The notes under the pieces are model-generated. The model was not told where the DNA came from. It made no database searches and worked only from the letters and a program-made list of their open reading frames with translations. A stretch of 64,000 nucleotides of DNA from Cecembia rubra (GTDB lineage Bacteria; Bacteroidota; Bacteroidia; Cytophagales; Cyclobacteriaceae). This document shows positions 28,671 through 36,863 of the stretch, piece after piece; position 1 is the first letter of the stretch, and every line of letters begins with the position of its first letter. Position numbers and translations under genes: made by a program. The stretch spans positions 98,261-162,260 of the forward strand of contig NZ_PYGF01000004.1 of NCBI RefSeq assembly GCF_003014575.1, in the 5' to 3' direction.

Positions 28671-29093
28671 ATGATATTTCCTCCAAACCTTGATCTCAAC
28701 ACCCTCAATAACTGGGGCAAAAACACCATGACGGATTTTTTGGACATCAAGTTTACCCAGATCGGGGAAGATTTCCTGGAAGCCACTATGCCTGTATCTG
28801 ATAAAACCAAACAGCCATTGGGGCTGTTACATGGGGGTGCAAATGTAGTTTTGGCCGAAACATTGGGGAGTGTAGCCGCTGCCTTGACTGTGGATCAGCA
28901 AAAACAATTCTGTGTAGGTTTGGAAATAAACGCTAACCATCTAAAATCCGTAAAGGATGGTTTAGTAAGGGGAATTACCAAACCCATTCACTTGGGTAAA
29001 AAAACACAGGTTTGGGAAATAAAAATTTACACCGAAAATGGCGAGCTGAGCTGTATTAGCCGCATCACCATGGCCATTATCGATAAGAAGTGA
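28671..29093 (+). CDS. menI: hotdog-fold thioesterase, probably 1,4-dihydroxy-2-naphthoyl-CoA hydrolase
   Basis: A 140-residue hotdog thioesterase with the HGG-(x)-ETLGS active-site helix (LLHGGANVVLAETLGSVAA) typical of the PaaI/MenI group. It would remove CoA from DHNA-CoA in menaquinone synthesis. The functional call rests on context: isochorismate synthase and MenD follow immediately (1 bp and then 7 bp). The ATG start fits the family length; the -7 box at 28625 is in keeping. Confidence 0.78.
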   Translation: MIFPPNLDLNTLNNWGKNTMTDFLDIKFTQIGEDFLEATMPVSDKTKQPLGLLHGGANVVLAETLGSVAAALTVDQQKQFCVGLEINANHLKSVKDGLVRGITKPIHLGKKTQVWEIKIYTENGELSCISRITMAIIDKK

Positions 29094-29094
29094 C

Positions 29095-30300
29095 ATGCAA
29101 CACGCTACTGATATTATCAAATTAGAAAGTCTGGACCAATACCTGGGATGTATTATTGCAAATGCCATGCAAGAGGGAAATCAGGTGGCTATTTGGCGAA
29201 AGCCGAAATCCAACTTCCTTCAGGTATTATTGGACAAAAGCGGAATAACCAAGAGGGCAGATCTCAACTTAGAAGAATTACCTACGGGTTTTATAGTCCA
29301 CCCTTTTGAGGACCAAGAAGATCAAAAAGCTTTTTTCTTAGAGGCTGACTCCTATTTCAAAATTGATCTTAACCTTTCCTTGGTGGAACAGCAAGAACAG
29401 CTTGAACTGAATGCGCCCATAAGGTCTTCTTCAGAAAACGCGCAACTGATAAGGCAATATTTTGCTAAGTCCTTGGAAAATCAACATTCAGGCAATTTAA
29501 ATGCTTGTTCCAAAAAAGATTTTATTGCCCTTGTTGAAAATGGAAAACAAGCCATCAGGGAGGGAAAACTTAACAAAATCGTACCGGCAAGGCTGAAAAA
29601 GAAGCAATTGTCTGATAAATTTGACCTTGTCCAATCCATTATCAGCCTTACCAAGTCTTATCCAAATGCCTTTATCAACTTCTTCCATATTCCTGATCTG
29701 GGTTCTTGGCTGGGAGCTTCTCCAGAAATTTTGATCCAGACCAAGGGCAATACCTTTTATACCATGTCTTTGGCGGGTACCCAAAAAGCAAAAGGTGATA
29801 ACCCGATGAAGAATGCAGCCTGGACCCAAAAAGAAATTGAGGAGCAGGCATTGGTAAGTAGGTATATCGTAGATTGTTTCAAAAAAATCAGGCTGAGAGA
29901 ATATGATGAGCAGGGACCAAAAACAGTGATTGCGGGTAATTTATTGCACCTTAGGTCAGATTTCTTTGTGGACATGCAGGCCACTAATTTCCCTCAATTG
30001 GGTTCGGTAATGCTCAAATTGCTCCACCCAACTTCAGCGGTTTGTGGCATGCCGAGGGAAAAAGCATTTGAATTTTTAAGAGAATACGAAAAACTGGACC
30101 GCTCATTATTTGCCGGATTCATTGGGCCAGTGAATGTGGAAGAGGAAACTTCCATTTTTGTCAATTTAAGGACTGCAAGATTGACGGAAAAAGAAGCACT
30201 CTTATATGCAGGTGCAGGAGTAACCGAAGATTCCATCCCGGAAAAAGAATGGGAGGAGACAGAAATGAAGTGCGAAATCATCGGTAAACATTTAAATTAA
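29095..30300 (+). CDS. menF: isochorismate synthase
   Basis: A 401-residue chorismate-binding enzyme. The C-terminal half holds the family motifs AGTQKAKGDNP, LHPTSAVCGMPREKA and the metal-binding EKEWEETEMKCEI. It isomerises chorismate to isochorismate, the first committed step to menaquinone. Start 1 bp after the menI-like stop and 7 bp before menD make an operon clear. A siderophore-type isochorismate synthase (EntC-like) is the alternative but menD next door decides for menaquinone. Confidence 0.9.
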   Translation: MQHATDIIKLESLDQYLGCIIANAMQEGNQVAIWRKPKSNFLQVLLDKSGITKRADLNLEELPTGFIVHPFEDQEDQKAFFLEADSYFKIDLNLSLVEQQEQLELNAPIRSSSENAQLIRQYFAKSLENQHSGNLNACSKKDFIALVENGKQAIREGKLNKIVPARLKKKQLSDKFDLVQSIISLTKSYPNAFINFFHIPDLGSWLGASPEILIQTKGNTFYTMSLAGTQKAKGDNPMKNAAWTQKEIEEQALVSRYIVDCFKKIRLREYDEQGPKTVIAGNLLHLRSDFFVDMQATNFPQLGSVMLKLLHPTSAVCGMPREKAFEFLREYEKLDRSLFAGFIGPVNVEEETSIFVNLRTARLTEKEALLYAGAGVTEDSIPEKEWEETEMKCEIIGKHLN

Positions 30301-30307
30301 GCCAAAA

Positions 30308-31984
30308 TTGATCTTACAACCCATTGCCGATATGGTGGCCTTATGTGCCAAAAAAGGCATCAAACATGCCATTTTATCACCCGGCTCACGTTGTGCTCCG
30401 ATTACTCTTGCATTTGCAAGACACCCTGAAATTCATAGCCGGAGCATTTCAGATGAAAGGTCCGCAGCCTTCATTGGTTTGGGGATGGCCCAACAACTCG
30501 ATAAACCTGTAGTATTGGTCTGCACTTCAGGATCCGCTGCTTATAATTATGCCCCTGCCATAGCGGAGGCCTATTTTCAACAAATCCCATTGATCGTAAT
30601 CACCGCAGATCGCCCGCCTGAATGGATTGACCAATGGGATGGTCAGACTATTCGTCAAACAGAAATTTATGGCAAACATGTCAAAGGATTTTTTCAGTTT
30701 CCCGATAATTTTGGACATCCTGATATGGTTTGGCACGCCAACAGGATTACAAATGAAGCCATCAACCTGGCCAACCAATATCCATATGGACCTGTACATA
30801 TCAATATCCCACTGAGGGAACCCTTTTATCCAGAAGCTTGGGAAAAGTTTGAATTTTCCAGAGAAATCAGATGTATAGACCCCATAATGGGAAATCCTCA
30901 GCTTTCCGAAGAATCCAAACAAAAACTGATCGCCTCTCTTACAAAGTTCAAAAAGATTTTGATTGTTCCAGGACAGCAGAGGCCAAACCCCAAAATCCAA
31001 CAAATCTTAGATGAGCTGTCTATTGGTAACAAAGCTGTGGTCGTAACTGATACCCTTTCGAATTTACAGTCTTCCTACACAGTAAACTTACACGATCATT
31101 TTATTGGCAATCAGGAATTGGCAGATGAGCTTGACCCAGAATTGATTATTTCGTTTGGAAAATCCATCATTTCAAAAAGCCTTAAACTTTTTCTCAGAAA
31201 AAGTAAAGCTGTCCATTGGCACATACAAACAGAAGGTTACATCCCTGACACCTATCAATCCCTGTCCAAGCTTATACATTGCGCTCCGATTTCCTTGCTC
31301 CAGTTTCTCCTTAAAGAGGGACAATCCGATCTGAGTTTTGTAGAAAAATGGAAAGGATTAGATTATGCAGTAAGAAAAAAATTAGATGCTATTTTAGATC
31401 AAGCTGAATTTGGGGAATACAAATCCCTCGCGACCCTGATGCGCAATATTCCTGCCCAGTCCAAACTCCATCTTGCCAACAGCATGGCCGTAAGGTATGT
31501 AAATTTCTTAGGCGAAAGGCCTCAGGAGATCATCTGTAACAGGGGCACAAGCGGGATAGACGGGAGCAACAGCACAGCCGTAGGATGTACTTTCACCACC
31601 AAAGAACCTGTGGTACTTATAACCGGTGACCTGGCATTCTTTTATGACAGAAATGCCTTCTGGCACAATTATCCCATGACCAATCTGAGAATCGTCTTGC
31701 TCAATAATCATGCAGGGGGAATTTTCAGATTAATAGATGGTCCGGCTAAGCAACCTGAACTGGAGGAGTTTTTTGAAACACGTCAGCGCTTGAGTGCGGA
31801 AAATCTGGCCAAAGACTTTGGTTTTGAATACCATTTGGCCAATGATGAAAGAAGCTTGGAAATGGGGCTGAAGGATTTTTGGTGCAAATCCATCCATCCA
31901 AAAATCCTTGAAATAGAAACCAGCAGCCTACAAAATGCAGAAATACTGAAGTGGGTAAAAGGAAAGGTAGCAGAGTGTCTATGA
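30308..31984 (+). CDS. menD: 2-succinyl-5-enolpyruvyl-6-hydroxy-3-cyclohexene-1-carboxylate synthase
   Basis: A 558-residue thiamine-diphosphate enzyme joining isochorismate and 2-oxoglutarate. LSPGSRCAPITLAF near residue 25 and GTSGIDGSNSTAVG with GDLAFFYDRNAFW near 420-450 are MenD signatures. The start appears to be TTG at 30308: MenD proteins in this phylum start ILQPI before the first helix, and the next ATG (30332) would lose it. It is the last men gene here; menB, menC and menE are not downstream within the window. Confidence 0.92.
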   Translation: MILQPIADMVALCAKKGIKHAILSPGSRCAPITLAFARHPEIHSRSISDERSAAFIGLGMAQQLDKPVVLVCTSGSAAYNYAPAIAEAYFQQIPLIVITADRPPEWIDQWDGQTIRQTEIYGKHVKGFFQFPDNFGHPDMVWHANRITNEAINLANQYPYGPVHINIPLREPFYPEAWEKFEFSREIRCIDPIMGNPQLSEESKQKLIASLTKFKKILIVPGQQRPNPKIQQILDELSIGNKAVVVTDTLSNLQSSYTVNLHDHFIGNQELADELDPELIISFGKSIISKSLKLFLRKSKAVHWHIQTEGYIPDTYQSLSKLIHCAPISLLQFLLKEGQSDLSFVEKWKGLDYAVRKKLDAILDQAEFGEYKSLATLMRNIPAQSKLHLANSMAVRYVNFLGERPQEIICNRGTSGIDGSNSTAVGCTFTTKEPVVLITGDLAFFYDRNAFWHNYPMTNLRIVLLNNHAGGIFRLIDGPAKQPELEEFFETRQRLSAENLAKDFGFEYHLANDERSLEMGLKDFWCKSIHPKILEIETSSLQNAEILKWVKGKVAECL

Positions 31985-32038
31985 GTTGCCTAGTTTCCAA
32001 ATAAGCAAATCAATTCATTTTCTGTCCAAATACCGCTT

Positions 32039-32866
32039 TCAAAGAATAAGCTGCTCTTTAGTAATTGGGGGGGAAATTATGGACTCAGCACCTTTTTTGT
32101 ACTCCTTAAAAAGTAAAACTGCCAACGAGATCTCAAATAAAGTAAGTAAAATCAAACCAGGCAAAGCAAATACCACTGTAAGAAAACTTACTCCTGTCAA
32201 AATACCCAAAGTTCCTGCAATGATATAAGTCGCACCTTGGTTCTTGGAAAGATGCAAAAGGCTCGAAGCAAACAGGACATAAACCATTCCAGAAATCAAG
32301 GATCTGAATATAAGCCCTGTGATTAAATCCTTTCCTGACCAATAGCTTACTACATCTTCAAGTATAAATGTGCTGATCATGATGATCAGCATGACAGTCA
32401 TTATTTTTAAAAAAAGATTGGAAAACGTTTCACCTAATTTATAAAATGCACCCGTAAATAGGATAAAAAGAACCAGAACTGACATTTTCAAAAAGGTATA
32501 CACATAACCGAATCCTGCAGAGAATGAGGTCTTTTCTATAAAAAGCTGCACATCAATTACAGATTCGATAACTGCCAAAACCAAATAAAGAATCCCCGCA
32601 ATAAAAGAAAATCTAAGCCAGGGATAAAGCTTGCCTGATCCTGTATCTTCTTGCTTCTCAAATTGAAATGATCTCATCTCTTCTGGTTTGACTTCCAATA
32701 CTTCCAATATGGCTTTTACAGTATAAAACCTGGGCGTTACTTCCCCTGCCTCAATCCTTTGTATAGTTCGGACATTGATGTTGCAGCGCTCCACCAATTC
32801 TTCCTGGGTCAATCCTTTGGCCTTTCTCCATTCCAGGATTTTCTGGCCTAATAACGGTTGTTTCAT
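32039..32866 (-). CDS. XRE-type HTH regulator with a C-terminal membrane domain
   Basis: 275 residues from the ATG at 32866. Residues about 8-60 are an XRE helix-turn-helix (LLGQKILEWRKAKGLTQEEL ... RTIQRIEAGE). From about residue 90 there are six or seven hydrophobic segments (for example GILYLVLAVIESVIDVQLF and LPGLILLTLFEISLAVLLF). Such membrane-tethered one-component regulators are frequent in Flavobacteriia and Cytophagia but their signals are unknown. A longer in-frame start at 32950 adds residues unlike the family. Confidence 0.78.
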   Translation of the reverse strand: MKQPLLGQKILEWRKAKGLTQEELVERCNINVRTIQRIEAGEVTPRFYTVKAILEVLEVKPEEMRSFQFEKQEDTGSGKLYPWLRFSFIAGILYLVLAVIESVIDVQLFIEKTSFSAGFGYVYTFLKMSVLVLFILFTGAFYKLGETFSNLFLKIMTVMLIIMISTFILEDVVSYWSGKDLITGLIFRSLISGMVYVLFASSLLHLSKNQGATYIIAGTLGILTGVSFLTVVFALPGLILLTLFEISLAVLLFKEYKKGAESIISPPITKEQLIL

Positions 32867-33326
32867 GTTGTATAAATTTTGTTTGACCATGGCAAGTTGG
32901 TTGGATTCTTTCAAATATAGCCCGAAAAATGGGAGGATTTCACCCGACATTTGGACGGCATTTGTTTGAAAGACGCAAGATGTAAGACTTTAGACACAAA
33001 ACTGCGCATAATGAGGATTGGGATTGATATATGCTTTGCGATATATAGTAGATATATTCCTTCGGCGATATTTTGATGGCGTTTTGAGATGAATATCATC
33101 CTTATAAAAGGATTAAGTAGATTCAGTAAGAGCAAAGTAGGAGGAAGATTTTTCAACTGGTCACTTTTCACACAATTAACCAATAACAATCACTCCCTCA
33201 TCATGTTTGTTGTTTAACATCGTAGTGCTAGTTGCGTGAACCGCGGCTCTTAATGACTTTAGCAGGTAAAACTTATAATGATGCAAGAAATTTAAGAGGA
33301 TATATGAAAATAATGACTTTCCAAAA
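32867..33326. other. intergenic region with degenerate short repeats
   Basis: About 460 bases without a gene I can support. It contains inverted AT-rich patches (ATATATGCTTTGCGATATAT near 33030-33050) and phrases such as CGCAAGATGTAAGAC common in noncoding DNA of this group. A minus-strand frame 32911-33189 looks random. No terminator recognised. Confidence 0.4.
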
Positions 33327-33719
33327 TCATGAAAGCTCTGGCTTGAACAACCGATCATATCCGATGACTTCCCTAAGTTTTTTGTCCAAAGTCCAAAGCT
33401 TCAACTCATTTTTGGCAACTGCATGAAAAATCACGGTTTCAATCAGTCCTACACCCTGATTCACCAAATTTTCTTTTTGTGACAGTAAACCTGATTCAAT
33501 AATAAGATAAGGTTCATCCAAACTTGGAATAAGATTGGCCAATTGTATAATTGTCTCCACTTCTCGTTTGCCCTTAGCCCCTTGAAGTAATTCAGCAAAA
33601 ATCAACTCTAGCCCAAACACCCGATTATCCTCCAGCAGTTCTTGACATGTCAAAAAAACATCTGGATTACCTCTCAGGTATTCAATCCAGATAGAGGTAT
33701 CAAAAACGACACCTCTCAT
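33327..33719 (-). CDS. PIN-domain ribonuclease toxin (VapC-type)
   Basis: 130 residues with the PIN start VVFDTSIWIEYL (Asp7), a conserved acidic helix LIFAELLQG and a C-terminal LWTLDKKL with the last acidic residue. These are the Mg-binding acids of VapC toxins, which cut tRNA or rRNA. The first codon overlaps the antitoxin stop by 4 bases (ATGA), the usual coupling for such pairs. The fold is complete and no damage is visible. Confidence 0.88.
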   Translation of the reverse strand: MRGVVFDTSIWIEYLRGNPDVFLTCQELLEDNRVFGLELIFAELLQGAKGKREVETIIQLANLIPSLDEPYLIIESGLLSQKENLVNQGVGLIETVIFHAVAKNELKLWTLDKKLREVIGYDRLFKPELS

Positions 33720-33922
33720 CGACGGTTCAAATCTCTTAATTCCTGAGCAGAATACTTAAACTCTAAGGGCTCACTTACAATAGAAGCCCCTATTTGCTTG
33801 ACTTTTTGAGAGCGGATGTAAGAAATCAAGGCCACCTTCAAAGCCTCTGTGATCGTATCAGCCTTAGAAAGCGCCATAGCTTCTTCAATCAATTCTCGGG
33901 AAATTATCGCTGTAACTTTCAT
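33716..33922 (-). CDS. antitoxin of the VapBC-type pair
   Basis: 68 residues beginning with a ribbon-helix-helix strand (MKVTAIISRELIEEAM) and the DTITEALKVALISYI helices, typical of the VapB family PF09957; the C-terminal tail (SAQELRDLNRR) would fold over the toxin. An operator-like palindrome lies 20 bp upstream of its start, as expected for autorepression. Confidence 0.85.
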   Translation of the reverse strand: MKVTAIISRELIEEAMALSKADTITEALKVALISYIRSQKVKQIGASIVSEPLEFKYSAQELRDLNRR

Positions 33923-33937
33923 AGTATTAAGTTTTTA

Positions 33938-33969
33938 CAAAAATACGATAGTGTATCGTATAGAGGCAA
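33938..33969 (-). promoter_or_regulatory. vapBC promoter with operator palindrome
   Basis: On the minus strand TTG (33969-33967), a 21-base spacer and TATTTTTG (33945-33938) make a full Bacteroidota promoter. Within it lies a perfect inverted repeat ATACGATA-GTG-TATCGTAT (33943-33961), the probable binding site of the ribbon-helix-helix antitoxin. Confidence 0.7.
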
Positions 33970-34025
33970 GTTTTTGATGATATATATTTTGCTTTTTCAT
34001 CTATTTTAGCTTCACAAGCAAAACT

Positions 34026-34364
34026 CTAAATCAACCCCAACACTTTCGCCAAACAAACCTTGACTTCAGCTAATTCAAGTTCTGTAAGTACTCCAATTTT
34101 CTTCACAAACCTTCTCTCAGACAAGCGCTTTACTTGAAAACAATCAGCAAAAGAGGCTTTTGATAATCTATTGAGATGATTAGGGTTTATGAGAACCATC
34201 CAACTTTTTGGTTCCTTAGTCCCATCCGTCAACGGAACAACAATCTTTAAAGGCAATATGCCAAGGGAATCAGCATTTACGATGATTGCTGGCCTAGTTT
34301 TTTTTATTTCTTGACCGACTTGCGGTTCAAAATTCACCAGCCACACTTCTCCATTTTTCATCAT
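34026..34364 (-). CDS. PemK/MazF-family endoribonuclease toxin
   Basis: 112 residues with the PemK/MazF core GEVWLVNFEPQVGQEIKKTRPAIIVN and a later VPLTDGTK loop, holding the Arg and Thr/Ser residues of the RNA-cleaving site. Overlap with the antitoxin gene is 4 bases. Expected to cleave mRNA at short sequences and be held by the adjacent antitoxin. Intact in length. Confidence 0.88.
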   Translation of the reverse strand: MMKNGEVWLVNFEPQVGQEIKKTRPAIIVNADSLGILPLKIVVPLTDGTKEPKSWMVLINPNHLNRLSKASFADCFQVKRLSERRFVKKIGVLTELELAEVKVCLAKVLGLI

Positions 34365-34648
34365 TCAATGATTTCAGTATCAATATCACCCCATTCCTCA
34401 ACTTCTTGCTCATAATATGTTTTAGTCTCAAGATCAGAGGCCTCTTTTTCCATTGTTATGTAGATTGCCTTTTTGTTTTTTCGGGCTTCCTCCATTTTCA
34501 ATTGAAATATGGATTTAGTAGCAGGTCTGATCATGATACCATCCCCATGATCTTCAATTACTACCTCGGCAAGCTCATATTTGTCAATCAATGCTTTAGG
34601 CAAAATAACCCCACTACTATTGCCTATTTTTCGAATTTTGGTTTCCAT
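34361..34648 (-). CDS. AbrB/MazE-type antitoxin
   Basis: The N-terminus METKIRKIGNSSGVILPKALI is a swapped-hairpin AbrB fold as in MazE; the acidic tail (EVEEWGDIDTEIIE) would bind the toxin. I start at the ATG at 34648; a TTG two codons upstream is less likely. A 12-bp perfect palindrome ATAACATGTTAT (34671-34682) lies 22 bp ahead and may be its operator. Confidence 0.85.
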   Translation of the reverse strand: METKIRKIGNSSGVILPKALIDKYELAEVVIEDHGDGIMIRPATKSIFQLKMEEARKNKKAIYITMEKEASDLETKTYYEQEVEEWGDIDTEIIE

Positions 34649-34670
34649 ACCCAAATATACGAAAAAAGTA

Positions 34671-34682
34671 ATAACATGTTAT
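34671..34682 (-). promoter_or_regulatory. palindrome upstream of the mazEF-type pair
   Basis: ATAACATGTTAT is a perfect 12-bp palindrome 22 bp before the antitoxin start codon, a fitting place for autoregulation by an AbrB-fold antitoxin. Inference from position only. Confidence 0.45.
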
Positions 34683-34872
34683 AACAATAGTTCCTAATAT
34701 TCTAAAGTTTAACTTTCCGCTTTTAGTAACATTAGTTCAACCCCCTCTCCATTTTTTAGTGATAACTTTATCTTAAATATCCCTGCAAAAGCTCATACTT
34801 CTATCCCTTTTCTATCTTATAAGTCAGCTTCAAGACGTTTCGATTTGAACTGTTACCCCATACAAATTCAAT

Positions 34873-34951
34873 TCTATTTCATTAAAAATTTCCGCTCTAT
34901 TTCCACCTTATTTCAACTCTATTTCTATCTTATTTCTATCTTATTTCTATG
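34873..34951. repeat. short degenerate tandem repeat of about 11 bp
   Basis: About seven imperfect copies of a TATTTCTATCT-like unit (also CTATTTCCACC and TTATTTCAACT) lie just downstream of the LysR gene end. Noncoding; the intergenic space 34683-34982 shows nothing else. Confidence 0.6.
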
Positions 34952-34982
34952 ACACTTATATTATACGGAAAAGCTAAATTTA

Positions 34983-35864
34983 TCAAGAGTTTTGAATCAA
35001 ACGAAGAACCTTTGATAATGCAGCATTCCTATTTCCCTTTTTCCAAACGGCATACAGCTCCGTTTTTTGTTTGATTTTGTCCAGTTCAATAAACTTCACT
35101 TTCAAATCATACCCCTGCTTCAAAGATGTAGGCACAATAGCCACTCCCAAGCCAGCCTCTACCAATTTGAAAATGGTCAGGGCATGAACAGACTTATGGG
35201 TGATCTTTGGAGTAAATCCCCTATCCTCACAGATAGACATGATCTTATCGTAGTAAATGGAAGAATAATCCTGAGAAAAGAGGATAAAATTTTCCTCCTT
35301 CAATTGCCCAATATGCTTAAAGTCATCCGCCGACAAAGGATGGTCCTTAGGCAATACCAACGAGAAAGTATCCAGATGGACCAATCTCATCTCTAGAGCT
35401 TCTGGAACACGTGCCAGTCGGACAAAACCCAAGTCCAATTTGTCTTTTTCCAACATTTCAATCTGTATGGCATTGCTGAGTTCTTCCAAAGTTGTTTGAA
35501 TGCCGGGAAAGGTTTGGGAAATTTTGACGAGAAGTTCAGGAATCACCGTATGTGCTGCCGAACCCAGGAAGCCTATCCGCAACTCCCCTATATTTCCTGC
35601 GGCGATTTCCTTGAGTTGGGTTTTGGTGAGCTCGAGGTGGTTGAAGATATAATCCACCTCTGCTTTGAGAAAATGCCCGGCAGGAGTGAGCTGGACTTTT
35701 CTTTTGGTCCTCTCAAACAACTGAACTTCAAGGATCTCCTCCATCTGCTTGATCTGTCGGCTAAGACCTGGCTGGGAGATAAATAATCTGTCGGCTGCCC
35801 GTCCAAAGTTCAGTTCTTCGGCAACGGCACGGAAGTATTCGAGGTGGCGGAGTTCTATTGTCAT
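34983..35864 (-). CDS. LysR-family transcriptional regulator
   Basis: 293 residues from the ATG at 35864: N-terminal winged HTH (ELRHLEYFRAVAEELNFGRAADRLFISQPGLSRQIKQ) and a type 2 periplasmic-binding effector domain. The longer in-frame start at 35924 would translate a dispersed CTTTGCGAGAAA repeat and is rejected. It may control the nearby hut genes, about 1 kb away on the other strand, but LysR proteins usually control a divergent neighbour and the gene between is a GxxExxY protein, so this is only a possibility. Confidence 0.88.
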   Translation of the reverse strand: MTIELRHLEYFRAVAEELNFGRAADRLFISQPGLSRQIKQMEEILEVQLFERTKRKVQLTPAGHFLKAEVDYIFNHLELTKTQLKEIAAGNIGELRIGFLGSAAHTVIPELLVKISQTFPGIQTTLEELSNAIQIEMLEKDKLDLGFVRLARVPEALEMRLVHLDTFSLVLPKDHPLSADDFKHIGQLKEENFILFSQDYSSIYYDKIMSICEDRGFTPKITHKSVHALTIFKLVEAGLGVAIVPTSLKQGYDLKVKFIELDKIKQKTELYAVWKKGNRNAALSKVLRLIQNS

Positions 35865-35865
35865 G

Positions 35866-35925
35866 GGCTTCTCGCAAAGACGCGAAGGACTGGAAGTTTT
35901 TCTCGCAAAGGCGCTAAGGCGCAAG
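35866..35925. repeat. dispersed CTTTGCGAGAAA-type repeat (two inverted half copies)
   Basis: CTTCTCGCAAAGACGCGAAGG and TTCTCGCAAAGGCGCTAAGGC lie next to each other before the LysR gene. The complementary phrase occurs before hutH (36830-36852) and before hutI (40715-40870). This is a well-known type of noncoding repeat in this phylum. Confidence 0.7.
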
Positions 35926-36021
35926 TTAAAATACTCTGAAAAATAAATAATTATAGAGATTGATATTTCATTTAGGCATTATTCATAGAATATTGGGATC
36001 AAGAATCAAAATTTAGAATTG

Positions 36022-36408
36022 CTATAATCCATTAACGATTCTTCTGATTCCTCCTTTAAGTAAGGGATCATTAAAATTGATTAGCAAACCTAATTTCATT
36101 TCAGTGATTTTTAAATAGGTTAATACTTGTTTATAGAAAACTGGTGTTAAGGCTTCAACTGATTTAATTTCTATAAGCACTTTATTTTCGACTATCAAAT
36201 CTGCCCTAAATCCCTGATCCATTTTTCTTCCCTTCCAAAACACAGGTAATGATTGTTGTCTAGAGACCACTAATCCTTGTTGCCTTAATTCATAACTCAA
36301 AATATCCTCATAAATGGACTCCAATAAACCAGGACCTAATGTTTTATGAATCTCGAAAGAAGTGTTTACAATAATTTTTGAAAGCTCATTTTCAGACATC
36401 ATTTTCAA
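36022..36408 (-). CDS. GxxExxY protein
   Basis: 128 residues with the name-giving motif in TLGPGLLESIYED, then FRADLIVENKVLIEIKSVEAL, which resembles a nuclease-fold core (D...E-x-K), and YLKITEMKLGLLINFN. The family is common in Bacteroidota, often single-copy between unrelated genes and repeats; its role is unknown. The start used is MKMMSENELS at 36408. Confidence 0.85.
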   Translation of the reverse strand: MKMMSENELSKIIVNTSFEIHKTLGPGLLESIYEDILSYELRQQGLVVSRQQSLPVFWKGRKMDQGFRADLIVENKVLIEIKSVEALTPVFYKQVLTYLKITEMKLGLLINFNDPLLKGGIRRIVNGL

Positions 36409-36863
36409 TGTTTACCTATTCATACCTAATTTGATTTTAACTGAAGATTTCAATCTCTCTGTATCTTAAATTTAGTACTTTCAAAACTGAAACACTCATG
36501 GTTAATTTAAATTAATCGGATAAATTAAATAACCAAAAGTTATAAGAAACATCATAAATTGGTATTTATAATTATCATCAAAAACCTATACTTTTGAAAA
36601 AGCCTAATGTGTTTAAATCATTGGGCTCAATAAATATCTCTTTGCTTCTTTGTCTATCTTTAACCTGCGTCTTAGCGCCAATGTCCGCCGACAACCAGCT
36701 TAATGAGATCAAAAATTTACCTTCGGGTCTTTGCGAGAACTCATAAAAACCTTAATTCGCCCTAAAAAACAATGGCGTCAACGTGCCTCCCTCTACTGAA
36801 AAGCAGGCTCTTTAAATAAAATACTTAGCGCCTTTGCGTCTTTGCGAGAAAACAAGAAACCCC
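36409..36863. other. intergenic region before hutH with repeats
   Basis: No gene. It contains a half-palindrome TTAATCGGATAAAT (about 36511-36525) resembling the 29-bp elements at 54497 and 56497, and CTTTGCGTCTTTGCGAGAAA-type repeats near 36725 and 36830-36852. The repeat at 36830 ends only about 12 bases before the hutH start codon, so it probably lies in the hutH leader. Confidence 0.5.

Noticed and set aside
32911..33189. Minus-strand frame of 92 codons between the XRE gene and vapC
   Set aside because: No start signal, odd composition, overlaps the XRE leader and looks like a common noncoding stretch of this group.
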